The notes under the pieces are model-generated. The model made no database searches and was not told the origin of the DNA. It was given only the letters and a program-made list of their open reading frames with translations. The position numbers and the translations under genes are program-made. Below, piece after piece: positions 27,201 to 34,926 of a stretch of DNA of 64,000 nt (positions within the stretch are counted from its first letter, which is position 1; each line of letters begins with the position of its first letter). Origin of the DNA: Flavobacterium johnsoniae UW101. Lineage in GTDB: Bacteria > Bacteroidota > Bacteroidia > Flavobacteriales > Flavobacteriaceae. The stretch covers positions 3,410,001 through 3,474,000 of the forward strand of contig NC_009441.1 in assembly GCF_000016645.1 (NCBI RefSeq). Reading direction: 5' to 3'.

Positions 27201-27925
27201 TTACTGATTGCTCCTGTAAATGTTCTTTTAGATGTTTTCTCATATCCTGTTGTAACTACAACCTCTTTTAAGTTTTGACCTGCTTCTGTAAGAACAACTG
27301 TTGGTGTAACATTAGTAATTCCAATTTCTTTCGTTTCCATACCTACGTAAGAAATTACAAGTTTATCTGCATTTGCAGGCATTTCGATAGAGAAATTTCC
27401 ATCAAAGTCTGTTAGAACAGCAACTTTTGTTCCTTTTGCCATTACTGTTGCTCCCGGAAGCGGGCTTCCTGTTTGATCTGTTACTTTACCTTTGATAATT
27501 GGTCCGGCGGTTAGTACTTCAAAAAGTGAATCATGGTTATCTGCACTTGCAAATGGATCTGCAGCGGTTTTTTGCAGAATAATTTGATTGCTCACTTCTG
27601 AAAAAGTAATATTAAATGGCACCAAAATTCGGCTTAGTATGCTAGAAAGCGTTTCCTGATTCGCTTCTATACTAACTTTTCGGCTTAACTGAGGGAGCCT
27701 CGAATTGTACGAAAATTTTACATGAGCCGATTTTTCAATTTTAGATAAAGCATTATCAAGAGTCAAATTTTCAACTATAATGGTAACTTTTGTATCTAAT
27801 TTTTTTTGCCCATTTACATTATTTGCCACGGCAAAGCTCGAAAACACAAGTGCCAAGACAAACTGAAATAGTGTTATTTTCATGATTCTATGGAGTAATC
27901 GTTGTTTAACAACTGGTTTTTTCAT
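24212..27925 (-). CDS. SusC/RagA-family TonB-dependent transporter with STN domain
   Basis: Outer-membrane TonB-linked importer, 1237 residues. Order: signal region ending about residue 40, STN domain (about 45-115; KVTIIVENLTLDNALSKIE), carboxypeptidase-regulatory-like beta-sandwich (about 145-215; IKGKVTDQTGSPLPGATV), plug (VVVTTGY onward, with LWVIDGVVQE and VLKDASATSIYGSR), then a 22-strand barrel ending in Phe (TLNVSF). The STN domain indicates transmembrane signalling to the FecR/FecI pair encoded upstream. No TAnnTTTG element was found by eye in the 343 bp upstream, consistent with ECF control. Confidence 0.95.
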   Translation of the reverse strand: MKKPVVKQRLLHRIMKITLFQFVLALVFSSFAVANNVNGQKKLDTKVTIIVENLTLDNALSKIEKSAHVKFSYNSRLPQLSRKVSIEANQETLSSILSRILVPFNITFSEVSNQIILQKTAADPFASADNHDSLFEVLTAGPIIKGKVTDQTGSPLPGATVMAKGTKVAVLTDFDGNFSIEMPANADKLVISYVGMETKEIGITNVTPTVVLTEAGQNLKEVVVTTGYEKTSKRTFTGAISKISGSELKVEGVVDVSRMIEGKAAGVTVQNVTGTFGTAPKITVRGSSSIFGDTKPLWVIDGVVQEDIINVTFADLASGNSATLLSSSVAGLNSNDIQSIEVLKDASATSIYGSRSLNGVVVVTTKQGRRDSPLKVSYSVENTVRTVPSYSQYDILNSQESMSVFQEMRQKGYLDLSSSYTGRFGGVYNILAREINNYNTSNGQYGVKNDQPYINEFLKKYELVNTDWFSVLFRPSITQNHSLSFSGGGKNNTFYASLGYYTDPGWTIADNVKQLSSNLKGTFFINDKLNITLSTLGSIRNQQAPGAYESKQDVVFGKTTRDFDINPFNYVLSTSRTLRPYDDKGNLEYYQNNWAPMNIVNELANNTLDIKVNDIRFQVDLDYKINKNLTYNLTGSARYANTSREHRIYEGSNVVGAYNAGVGNNVNSQIQKDNVFLYQNPNDLTAPKVSVLPSGGFLRKFTNDMTSYNIRNSVTYRNIFKDKHEVEGFFGTELRSVDRNNDNFTAVGIQYNKGLTPFIDPRIIEKIVNGGDSYYDFGEERERTVGFFGKVGYTYDRRYTASLTGRYDGSNRQGDTGSSRWLPTYTVSGKWNVAEESFMKNNETINTLALRASYGLTATAGPATNSLAIYKSFITDRFNLSDRENAIRIEDLQNKDLTWEKQYETNIGVDLGMFNNRVSLAADVYRRKAFDLIDYVITSGVGGESIKQGNNADMETKGIELGLTTQNIVTDNFKWSTTLNFSVFNQEITKLANRPSAFDLVDSNGGNTVGHPRNSIYSYQFTGLNNQGLPTFNLQEGAENNITGADFQDTKDVTKYLKYEGSIEPNKSIGLANTFTYKNWSLYVFVVGSGGNKVRLNPVYSNKYTDLTVFTKEYANRWINPGDENVTNVPVIADRLLNRNYGERDLEIAYNTYNFSDVRIADGDFVRLKNVTLSWEFPKDYKKKLGLSTFTLKGSAVNPWLIYSDKRLHGQDPEFRNTGGVAFPITSQYTFTLNVSF

Positions 27926-28268
27926 AATTTTGATTTGTTTTGATTAATACTAATTTGAGTGTATTTTTAAGAAACGATGAATTACTTTTTACAGAAAGCA
28001 ATTCAATTTTATAAGTGTCGATAATGTTACAGCATTTCGGCACTTTTTTTTGCAGTACATTTTTTACATAGGCAATAATTTATTTCTGGTTGAGTTAAGT
28101 TTTTGGTTAATATTTATTGATAAAAAGCATAGAAATTAGCCGCGTTTATTTTCAAAAAAATAGGATTAAACTTCAAAAAAGGAGTTATTAAAAAATAGTT
28201 ATTCTATGTAATTACAGTTACATAAAATTAATTACAGCCTTCTGAAGTTATGATAATCTGATTTCCAT
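27926..28268. other. 343-bp spacer upstream of susC
   Basis: No ORF of note. On the susC strand I find no exact TAnnTTTG. This is where a promoter for the adjacent ECF sigma factor would be expected, for example around the TGTAAC...CGACA stretch at about 28015-28040. An imperfect hairpin AGTGTCGA/TCGGCACT (about 28014-28046) with a plus-strand T-run is present there, but no plus-strand gene precedes it. Confidence 0.5.
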
Positions 28269-29342
28269 TCATATTTCAAAACTGGTATTATTGCCTATGC
28301 TTTTACAGACAATTTTTAATTTCTCTGTTAAAGGCTGATCACTCAGTGATGTGGTTAAATGGCATTCCTTTAATTTATTTACGGGATAATCTATATCTAC
28401 AAGATAGGCCTGTTCTATAGTTTCAAAAATTTGCGATACCGGAATATCATTAAATTCAAAACTCAATTGTTCAATATTTCCAACGTTTTGAACCAACACA
28501 GGATCTTGAGTAATATTTGTAATTTTATTAAATTTCATATCATTCCGCAGAAATCTAAGTGCCTGATTTGGAAGAAGTACGATTTCTTCTTCGTCTGATT
28601 TAGAAATCAATTCGTTAGATTTTACCTTAACTTTACCGGTACGTACTAAAATTTCTACATCTGGCTGATCAGAATAAGCTTTAACTCTAAAGCTGGTTCC
28701 AACTACTTTTGTAACAATCTCGTTCGCATAAACGAAAAAAGGCTTTTTAGGATTTTTACTAATTTCAAAGAAACCTTCGCCGGATAAATACACCTTTCTT
28801 TCGTTCCCGGTAAAGATTTTAGGGTAACTCAATTTACTATTGGGCTGCAGTAAAACAGAACTGCCGTCTGATAGTGTAATAATTTGTGGTTTATTAGAAT
28901 TGTTGGTTTGTTCTACTAATCCCTCACTGTTTTCATCAATAAGTTCTTTGTAGGTTACAATTTTGTTTTCAGTTTTAAAATGATTGTTATAAAACCAGGC
29001 TGACATTAAACCAATAACTAATGTTGCAGCTATTCCGGTAAGAAATCTTTTTCTGAAAAAATTTAACTTTAAAGTTTTAACGTTTTTTTGATTTTCTTTT
29101 TCACGAATTTTGAGCCAGGTATCTTGTAACGCTCTGTGAATATCAGATTTAGTTAATTCGTTCTCTGGAATCTTCATTGCGAGAAGCATTAATCTTGCAT
29201 CTTCAACTAATTTCGCACGCTGACGACTTTCTAAAGTCCATTCTTCCCATCCGTTTTCATCAACTCTTGACAAAACCCACTGTTGGAATGATTCATCTGA
29301 TAAGAAATCTTCTATTTCGGTATATTTATTACGTTTTTGCAT
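28269..29342 (-). CDS. FecR-family anti-sigma factor
   Basis: Single-pass inner-membrane regulator, 357 residues: cytoplasmic N-terminal part (about 1-85), one TM helix (about 91-108), periplasmic FecR domain (about 140-265; ITLSDGSSVLLQPNSKLSYP...VYLSGEGFFEISKNPKKPFFV) and a C-terminal DUF4974-type STN-interacting region (about 285-357). Acts with the ECF sigma factor upstream and the STN domain of the SusC protein. 90 bp after the sigma gene. Confidence 0.92.
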   Translation of the reverse strand: MQKRNKYTEIEDFLSDESFQQWVLSRVDENGWEEWTLESRQRAKLVEDARLMLLAMKIPENELTKSDIHRALQDTWLKIREKENQKNVKTLKLNFFRKRFLTGIAATLVIGLMSAWFYNNHFKTENKIVTYKELIDENSEGLVEQTNNSNKPQIITLSDGSSVLLQPNSKLSYPKIFTGNERKVYLSGEGFFEISKNPKKPFFVYANEIVTKVVGTSFRVKAYSDQPDVEILVRTGKVKVKSNELISKSDEEEIVLLPNQALRFLRNDMKFNKITNITQDPVLVQNVGNIEQLSFEFNDIPVSQIFETIEQAYLVDIDYPVNKLKECHLTTSLSDQPLTEKLKIVCKSIGNNTSFEI

Positions 29343-29431
29343 CTAAAAATAAGGTTACAAAAACATAGAGGACAGTTTCTTTATTATATACTCACCAAAT
29401 TATGATTTTTTTTAAACTTTTTTAACTTTTT

Positions 29432-30043
29432 TTAAAGAGAGCTTGAAAACAATAGAGTAATTAAGGCAAAACTACCCTTCCATTCTTTACGAAGAGTAAG
29501 TAAACCACGGTGAAGTAAATTACTTGCTGATTGATAATTAACATCCAGCATCTCGGCTATCTGCTCAACCGAAAGTGCCTGATGATAACGAAGATATAGA
29601 GCTTCTTTTTGTCTTGCCGGTAATTCGTTTAACAATTTATTTAGATAAGAAACTTTTTCTTTTGTTGCATAATCATCATCCAAAAGATCATTTTCTACAG
29701 AAAATTCCAAAAGAAAAGCAATATCGTCTGTGCTTGCAGTTTTTCTAAAAATATGATCACGTTCAAATAATCGTGCAATTCTTTTTCGAACGCTCGATAA
29801 TAAATAGGCTTTTACTACTACACTGCTCTGTAAAGAACTGCGATATACCCAAATATCCGTAAAAACATCCTGAACACAATCCTGTACTTTTTCAGCATAA
29901 GGCGAAAGTGAATTCCCGTAACTGACCAGATCACCATAATAACGCTCAAATAATAGTGAGAATGATTTCTCATCTCCTAATATTAAATCATTCCAAAGTG
30001 TATTGTCATCAATTAAATTGGCTGGTAGGATTCGGGTCTTCAT
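29432..30043 (-). CDS. ECF (FecI-type) RNA polymerase sigma factor
   Basis: 203 residues with sigma-70 region 2 (FSLLFERYYGDLVSYGNSL...VQDCVQDVFTDIWVYR) and region 4 (LPARQKEALYLRYHQALSVEQIAEMLDVNYQSASNLLHRGL). Heads a FecI-FecR-SusC-SusD regulatory cascade on the minus strand. Release by FecR on substrate binding to the SusC/STN receptor would activate the import operon. Confidence 0.93.
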   Translation of the reverse strand: MKTRILPANLIDDNTLWNDLILGDEKSFSLLFERYYGDLVSYGNSLSPYAEKVQDCVQDVFTDIWVYRSSLQSSVVVKAYLLSSVRKRIARLFERDHIFRKTASTDDIAFLLEFSVENDLLDDDYATKEKVSYLNKLLNELPARQKEALYLRYHQALSVEQIAEMLDVNYQSASNLLHRGLLTLRKEWKGSFALITLLFSSSL

Positions 30044-30406
30044 AATAGTGGATTATAACTTTAAAAGCATTAATTTTCTTAATGTAAAAAATACACTATT
30101 TTAACATTATTACTTTTAATTGTTCGATAAATATATAAAAGCAAATATTTAAAACCAATTATTTTACACAAAAGAGACAGTTCTCTAACATATAAAATTG
30201 TCTCTTTCTTTTGGTATCACTAGGATCTTAAGGAAATGTTAAAATTATTCTGAATTAAGAAATAATCTCAAAATATAAGATTTTACATCGATAAACTGTT
30301 TACTTAAAAACACAGCATTTCACGAATTAATACAACTTAAAAAAGCAAAAGCCTTATAGAATCTATAAGGCTTTAAATGTGTAGTTACTGTTATTTAAAC
30401 CGCTTT
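30044..30406. other. 363-bp spacer between ECF sigma gene and 30407 gene
   Basis: No convincing gene. Contains a hairpin AAAGAGACA/TGTCTCTTT (30171-30207) and the terminator at 30350-30373 for the downstream-ending gene. The sigma-gene promoter should lie at about 30044-30130, but no exact TAnnTTTG is seen there. This junction is also the likely boundary between accessory import genes and the core cluster. Confidence 0.5.
30350..30373 (-). terminator. Intrinsic terminator after the 142-aa gene
   Basis: Perfect 10-bp stem GCCTTATAGA (30351-30360) with its complement at 30362-30371, extended by flanking A/T pairs. Lies 33 bp downstream of the gene ending at 30407. Confidence 0.7.
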
Positions 30407-30835
30407 TTAGAAAGCTACATTCCATCTAGGTAATTTTGCATTTGCATCTAAAAAGTTTTGCAAAACCTGTCCTTCAACTGCAGTTGGAATAGCTTTTACA
30501 TCTGCATTAAAAGTTTCGTACCAAACTACTTCAAGAACAGAAATGTTCTCTAATTTCATTTGTGCAGGCCAAGAATATTTTCTCCCAGTTTTAGCAAATT
30601 GATGTCCGTTTACAATTTTATCGTATAAACCTCCATTTTTAGTTTTAAGAGTTCCGTCATTTTGAACTGTTCCGGTAGAACCTACCATAATTAATTCTTT
30701 TGAATCTCCGTCAATTTCATAAACCACAAAAATCCCTGCACTTCCTTCCGGAGCATTGCAAACTTCTTCTAAACTATCATTTACAGTAAAAGTAAAACTA
30801 TTACTTGATTTAAATTTTTCTAATTCTTTGTACAT
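30407..30835 (-). CDS. Uncharacterised protein, GIY-YIG-like fold without intact active site
   Basis: 142 residues, no signal peptide. The order of elements resembles a GIY-YIG domain: strand AGIFVVYEI, strand ELIMVGST (compare YIGxT), helix GGLYDKIVNGHQF, strand ISVLEVVWYETF, then helix AVEGQVLQNFLDAN with a Glu in the position of the metal ligand and a closing LPRWN. The canonical GIY and YIG tyrosines and the helix Arg are not conserved, so catalysis is doubtful. Adjacent to sucD on the same strand. The fold assignment is my inference. Confidence 0.6.
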   Translation of the reverse strand: MYKELEKFKSSNSFTFTVNDSLEEVCNAPEGSAGIFVVYEIDGDSKELIMVGSTGTVQNDGTLKTKNGGLYDKIVNGHQFAKTGRKYSWPAQMKLENISVLEVVWYETFNADVKAIPTAVEGQVLQNFLDANAKLPRWNVAF

Positions 30836-30855
30836 ATTTTCTTTTTAAGCTTCTA

Positions 30856-30873
30856 TCCCGATAGCTATCGGGA
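30856..30873. repeat. 18-bp perfect palindrome (CCCGATAGCTATCGGG core)
   Basis: TCCCGATAGCTATCGGGA is an exact palindrome between the 142-aa gene and sucD. It is followed by CTGAGG...CCTCAG arms (30874-30879 / 30910-30915). From memory this palindrome is highly repeated in Flavobacterium genomes; only one full copy is seen here. Confidence 0.75.
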
Positions 30874-30927
30874 CTGAGGTTCTCCGATGCTAAGTTTTTC
30901 CTATCTATGCCTCAGTTTTTAAAATGT

Positions 30928-30960
30928 AAAAAAGTCTCAACAGGATATTGAGACTTTTTT
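30928..30960 (-). terminator. sucD terminator
   Basis: 13-bp stem AAAAAAGTCTCAA (30928-30940) with its complement at 30948-30960, loop of 7 nt. The U-run follows on the minus-strand transcript. Positioned 26 bp after the sucD stop. Confidence 0.88.
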
Positions 30961-30986
30961 GGAATTTATTATTTTGATATTAGAGA

Positions 30987-31859
30987 TTATCCTAATACTT
31001 CTTTTACTTTTTTACCAATTTCAGCTGGTGAATCAACAACGTGAATTCCGTTGTCTCTCATAATTTGTTTTTTAGCAGCAGCCGTATCATCAGAACCTCC
31101 AACGATTGCACCTGCGTGACCCATTGTTCTACCAGCAGGAGCAGTTTCTCCAGCAATAAAACCAATAACTGGTTTACGGTTACCATCAGCTTTTACCCAT
31201 TTTGCAGCATCAGCTTCTAATTGACCTCCAATTTCACCAATCATAATGATTGCTTCAGTTTCTGGATCGTTCATTAATAATTCAACAGCTTCTTTAGTTG
31301 TAGTTCCAATAATTGGATCTCCACCAATACCAATAGCTGTAGTAATTCCTAAACCTTGTTTTACAACTTGGTCAGCAGCTTCATAAGTTAAAGTTCCTGA
31401 TTTAGAAACGATACCAACAGTTCCTTTTTTGAAAACGAAACCTGGCATAATTCCAACTTTAGCCTCACCTGGAGTAATAACACCCGGACAGTTTGGTCCA
31501 ATTAATCTAGAACTTCTTTCTTTAACATAATTATTTGCTTTAATCATGTCTGCTACAGGAATTCCTTCTGTAATAGCAATAATTACTTTAATTCCAGCAT
31601 CAGCAGCTTCCATAATTGCATCAGCAGCAAAAGCCGGCGGAACAAAAATGATAGAAGTATCTGCACCAGCTTGATCAACAGCATCTTTTACTGTATTAAA
31701 AACCGGGCGGTCTAAATGGCTTGTACCTCCTTTTCCTGGAGTAACACCACCAACAACATTAGTACCGTACTCAATCATTTGAGAAGCGTGGAAAGTTCCT
31801 TCGCTTCCTGTAAATCCCTGAACAATTATTTTGGAATCTTTATTAACTAAAACACTCAT
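30987..31859 (-). CDS. sucD: SucD, succinyl-CoA synthetase alpha subunit
   Basis: TCA-cycle succinate-CoA ligase, alpha subunit. 290 residues. N-terminal CoA-binding Rossmann domain ([24 protein letters not shown]), middle [21 protein letters not shown], and the phospho-His248 loop GHAGAIVGG. The partner sucC is not in the window, which is common in this phylum. Own promoter and terminator indicate a monocistronic unit. Confidence 0.97.
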   Translation of the reverse strand: MSVLVNKDSKIIVQGFTGSEGTFHASQMIEYGTNVVGGVTPGKGGTSHLDRPVFNTVKDAVDQAGADTSIIFVPPAFAADAIMEAADAGIKVIIAITEGIPVADMIKANNYVKERSSRLIGPNCPGVITPGEAKVGIMPGFVFKKGTVGIVSKSGTLTYEAADQVVKQGLGITTAIGIGGDPIIGTTTKEAVELLMNDPETEAIIMIGEIGGQLEADAAKWVKADGNRKPVIGFIAGETAPAGRTMGHAGAIVGGSDDTAAAKKQIMRDNGIHVVDSPAEIGKKVKEVLG

Positions 31860-31894
31860 GATATATATTTTATGTAGTTTTTAAATTTGTGTTG

Positions 31895-31902
31895 CAAAAA
31901 TA
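31895..31902 (-). promoter_or_regulatory. Promoter -7 element of sucD
   Basis: Minus-strand TATTTTTG matches TAnnTTTG, 36 nt before the sucD ATG at 31859. Confidence 0.65.
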
Positions 31903-31945
31903 AGGTTTTGTAATGTATTTTGCCTCTTTTATTGTCAAAAAAATA

Positions 31946-32308
31946 TTAAGAAAATTGACTCATCTGATAACCTCTGTAAAGTTTGTCATCTTTTATCTGC
32001 CAGATTGTTGAAAAATGTGCCAGAAGCATCTCTTCACGAGGGTTCTCGATTGTTTTTACATAATGGGAATAACGTACTGATACTAAATCATCTTCGGCAA
32101 TAATATGGCTTATTCTAACTTTAGATCGTACATATGCCCTGCTAAGTTCATTTGCCATTTCTAAAATCGAATCATGATTCATTTCTATGAATCCTTTACT
32201 GCTATTCCATTCAATGATAACATCTGGATGCAGATAAGTTTTTAGAACTTCACTATCAATCAAGGCATCCGACTTATAAAATTTTTGAACAAACTCTTTT
32301 ATAGACAT
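31946..32308 (-). CDS. NTF2-like (SnoaL-type) small protein
   Basis: 120 residues with the cone-shaped NTF2-like pattern: N-terminal helix MSIKEFVQKFYKSDALID, LHPDVIIEWNSSKGF strand, and late strands DLVSVRYSHYVKTI and LLAHFSTIWQIKDDKLYRGYQMS. No clear catalytic dyad. Its ATG lies 1 nt after the stop of the lpxD paralogue, so the two are translationally coupled. Role in the cell envelope cluster unknown. Confidence 0.72.
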   Translation of the reverse strand: MSIKEFVQKFYKSDALIDSEVLKTYLHPDVIIEWNSSKGFIEMNHDSILEMANELSRAYVRSKVRISHIIAEDDLVSVRYSHYVKTIENPREEMLLAHFSTIWQIKDDKLYRGYQMSQFS

Positions 32309-32309
32309 A

Positions 32310-33239
32310 TTACTTCAATTTATTTAGAATTTCAGGAATCTTTTTGATATTAGCCAGTTGCTTTAACTTTTCTCTTGATTCTTCAATTGGAGTTCCAAAG
32401 TAAGATTTCCCTCCTTCTACAGATTTAGTAACACCTGTCTGCCCCATAATAACAGCCTTTGCTCCTATCGTAATGCCGCTGGTGGTTCCTACTTGTCCCC
32501 AAATTGTAACTTCATCTTCAATAACAACACATCCGGCGATACCTGTTTGTGATGCAATCAAACATTTTTTTCCGATAACTGTATCATGTCCAACATGAAC
32601 CTGATTATCCAGTTTTGTACCTTCTTTAATTGTTGTATCTCCAGTAACTCCTTTGTCAATTGTACAAAGAGCACCAATACCAACATTGTCTTCAATAACA
32701 ACTCTTCCGCCAGATATTAACTGATCGAATCCTTCCGGACGTTTTTTATAATAGAAAGCATCAGCTCCTAAAATACTTCCGGCATGTATAATAACATTAT
32801 CACCAATCACGGTATGATCATAAATTGACACATTTGAGTGAATCAAACAGTTCTTACCAATTTTAACATGATTACCAATAAAACTATTTGGCTGAATTAC
32901 AGTTCCTTCTCCAATTTGTGCTGTAGCTGAGATTGCAACATTAGCAAATTGAAATGGTTTAAAATGTCTGGTTAAAGTATTGAAATCTCTGAAAGGATCA
33001 TCAGAAATCAAAAGAGCTTTACCTTCCGGGCATTCCACTTCTTTGTTAATTAAAACGATAGTGGCCGCAGACTGTAAAGCTTTATCGTAATATTTTGGAT
33101 GGTCAACAAAAACAATATCTCCAGGTTCAACGACTTGTATTTCGTTCATACCTAAAACCTGAAAGTCTTTGTCTCCAATAAATTTGCAGTTAAGCAAATT
33201 TGCAATTTCTTGTAAAGAATGACTCTTTGGAAATTTCAT
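32310..33239 (-). CDS. LpxD-like acyltransferase paralogue
   Basis: Left-handed beta-helix acyltransferase resembling UDP-3-O-acylglucosamine N-acyltransferase. 309 residues: N-terminal uridine-binding-like domain (about 1-100), hexapeptide repeats (about 105-275) including the putative catalytic His in QVHVGHDTVIG, and a short C-terminal helix. A second, more canonical LpxD lies at 36308-37351, so this copy may act on a different sugar nucleotide or acyl chain. Same strand as efp and the NTF2-like gene. Confidence 0.85.
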   Translation of the reverse strand: MKFPKSHSLQEIANLLNCKFIGDKDFQVLGMNEIQVVEPGDIVFVDHPKYYDKALQSAATIVLINKEVECPEGKALLISDDPFRDFNTLTRHFKPFQFANVAISATAQIGEGTVIQPNSFIGNHVKIGKNCLIHSNVSIYDHTVIGDNVIIHAGSILGADAFYYKKRPEGFDQLISGGRVVIEDNVGIGALCTIDKGVTGDTTIKEGTKLDNQVHVGHDTVIGKKCLIASQTGIAGCVVIEDEVTIWGQVGTTSGITIGAKAVIMGQTGVTKSVEGGKSYFGTPIEESREKLKQLANIKKIPEILNKLK

Positions 33240-33240
33240 A

Positions 33241-33360
33241 TATAATAATTAGAAAATTTGTCAATTAGAAAATGAGTCAATTAGAATGTGAATATACAAA
33301 ATTATGTCGATTCACAAATTATCTAATTGACTCATTGTCCAAATTATCTTAATTAAAAGA
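33241..33360. repeat. Inverted word repeat between efp and the lpxD paralogue
   Basis: AATTAG-plus-GTCAATTAG words (33247-33286) are mirrored by complements. The best arm is AATGAGTCAATTAGA at 33271-33285 with a perfect 15-bp complement at 33322-33336. Forms a long AT-rich hairpin in the mRNA. Confidence 0.7.
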
Positions 33361-33927
33361 CTACTCTTTTACACGCTCCATGTAAGAACCAGAAGCTGTA
33401 TCGATTTTAATTTTATCACCTTCGTTGATGAACAAAGGAACGTTTACATTAGCACCTGTTTCAACAGTAGCATTTTTAGTAGCGTTTGTTGCAGTATTTC
33501 CTTTTACTCCCGGCTCAGCATAAGTAACTTCTAAAATTACTGATGCAGGCATATCTACAGATAAAGGCAAATCAGTTTCAGTATTAATCTGAACCATTAC
33601 ATTTGTTCCTTCTTTTAATAAATCCGGAGCATCTAAGATATTTTTGTTTAAAGAAATCTGCTCAAAAGTTTCGGCATTCATAAAGTGAAATTCATCACCT
33701 TCTGGATATAAAAACTGAAATGTATGTGTTTCAACACGTATAACATCAATTTTATGACCTGCTGAAAAAGTATTATCTAATACTTTTCCTGAAGTTAAAC
33801 TTTTTAGTTTCGTTCTTACGAAAGCTGGACCTTTTCCAGGTTTAACGTGAAGAAATTCAATAATTTTATAGATATCGTGATTAAATTTAATACACAATCC
33901 GTTTCTAATATCTGATGTAGACGCCAT
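33361..33927 (-). CDS. efp: Elongation factor P
   Basis: Translation factor that relieves polyproline stalling. 188 residues, three beta-barrel domains: KOW-like domain I with the loop VKPGKGPAFVRTKLK, tip Lys32; OB domain II (about 66-128); domain III ending IDTASGSYMERVKE. Whether Lys32 is modified cannot be told from this window; no epmA/epmB or earP is present. Lies between lpxA and the lpxD paralogue. Confidence 0.97.
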   Translation of the reverse strand: MASTSDIRNGLCIKFNHDIYKIIEFLHVKPGKGPAFVRTKLKSLTSGKVLDNTFSAGHKIDVIRVETHTFQFLYPEGDEFHFMNAETFEQISLNKNILDAPDLLKEGTNVMVQINTETDLPLSVDMPASVILEVTYAEPGVKGNTATNATKNATVETGANVNVPLFINEGDKIKIDTASGSYMERVKE

Positions 33928-33938
33928 TTGTTTTTTTA

Positions 33939-34070
33939 TTTTAGATTTTAGAATGTAGATTTTAGATTCTAAATAAAGAATCCAATCTTCATTGTTTTTT
34001 ATTTAATATTTTATTTTTCAGTTTTAATCTGTTGCTTAGAAATCTAAAACCAGAAATCTAAACTCTAAAA
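33939..34070. repeat. Inverted word repeat between lpxA and efp
   Basis: Words TTTTAGATTTTAGAATGTAG and ATTTTAGATTCTAAA (33939-33973) are followed after 60 bp by complementary words AGAAATCTAAAACCAG and AAATCTAAACTCTAAAA (34038-34070). Another locus-specific member of the intergenic class. Confidence 0.65.
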
Positions 34071-34856
34071 TTAATAGTTTCCTGAATAACCTTTCATAAT
34101 TCCTCGTGATGAATTTCTAATAAAATCAAGAATTTCATCTCTCTCAGGAGTTGCTTCCATTTCAGCTTCAATAATACTTAAAGCTTGCGTAGTATTGTAA
34201 TTCTTTTGATATAAAATTCTGTAAATTTCCTGAATTTCTCTAATTTTTTCAGTACTAAATCCTCTTCTTCTTAAACCAACTGAATTGATACCAACATACG
34301 ACAATGGTTCTTTAGCCGCTTTTGTGTAAGGAGGAACATCTTTTCTTACCAGAGATCCGCCAGAAATCATAGCATGATCTCCAATATGAATAAACTGGTG
34401 AATTGCAGCCAAACCGCCAATTACGGCATGATTACCTACAACTACGTGACCAGCTAATGCTACACCGTTTACAATAATTGCATTATTACCAATTTCGCAA
34501 TCGTGAGCAATGTGAGCGTAAGCCATAACTAAGCAATTGTTTCCAAGAATAGTCTGTCCTGAAGCAATTGTTCCTCTATTAATAGTTACACACTCTCTAA
34601 TTGTACAATTGTCACCAATAATAGCTAAAGAATCTTCACCGCCAAATTTTAAATCCTGAGGCACAGCAGAAATTACAGCTCCTGGAAAAATGTTACAATT
34701 TTTTCCAATTCGAGCTCCTTCCATAATGGTTACATTTGAACCAATCCAAGTACCATCACCAATAACAACATTATTGTGAATTGTTGTAAAAGGCTCAATT
34801 ACAACGTTTTTAGCGATTTTCGCGCCAGGATGAACATATGCTAATGGTTGATTCAT
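34071..34856 (-). CDS. lpxA: LpxA, UDP-GlcNAc acyltransferase
   Basis: First step of lipid A synthesis: transfer of 3-hydroxyacyl from ACP to UDP-GlcNAc. 261 residues. Hexapeptide left-handed beta-helix (about 1-185), catalytic His in AYAHIAHDCEIGN, and a C-terminal helical domain (SYVGINSVGLRRRGFSTEKIREI). Follows lpxC/fabZ by 70 bp in the lipid A operon. Confidence 0.96.
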   Translation of the reverse strand: MNQPLAYVHPGAKIAKNVVIEPFTTIHNNVVIGDGTWIGSNVTIMEGARIGKNCNIFPGAVISAVPQDLKFGGEDSLAIIGDNCTIRECVTINRGTIASGQTILGNNCLVMAYAHIAHDCEIGNNAIIVNGVALAGHVVVGNHAVIGGLAAIHQFIHIGDHAMISGGSLVRKDVPPYTKAAKEPLSYVGINSVGLRRRGFSTEKIREIQEIYRILYQKNYNTTQALSIIEAEMEATPERDEILDFIRNSSRGIMKGYSGNY

Positions 34857-34926
34857 CTATGTTTTATATTTTAAATTAAAATAATCTAATTTTAGGGCAA
34901 CAAACCTAAACAATAAATTTGATTAA

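Noticed and set aside
28014..28046. Hairpin with plus-strand T-run as a terminator
   Set aside because: No plus-strand gene ends upstream, and the stem has a wobble pair and a long loop; recorded only in the spacer description.
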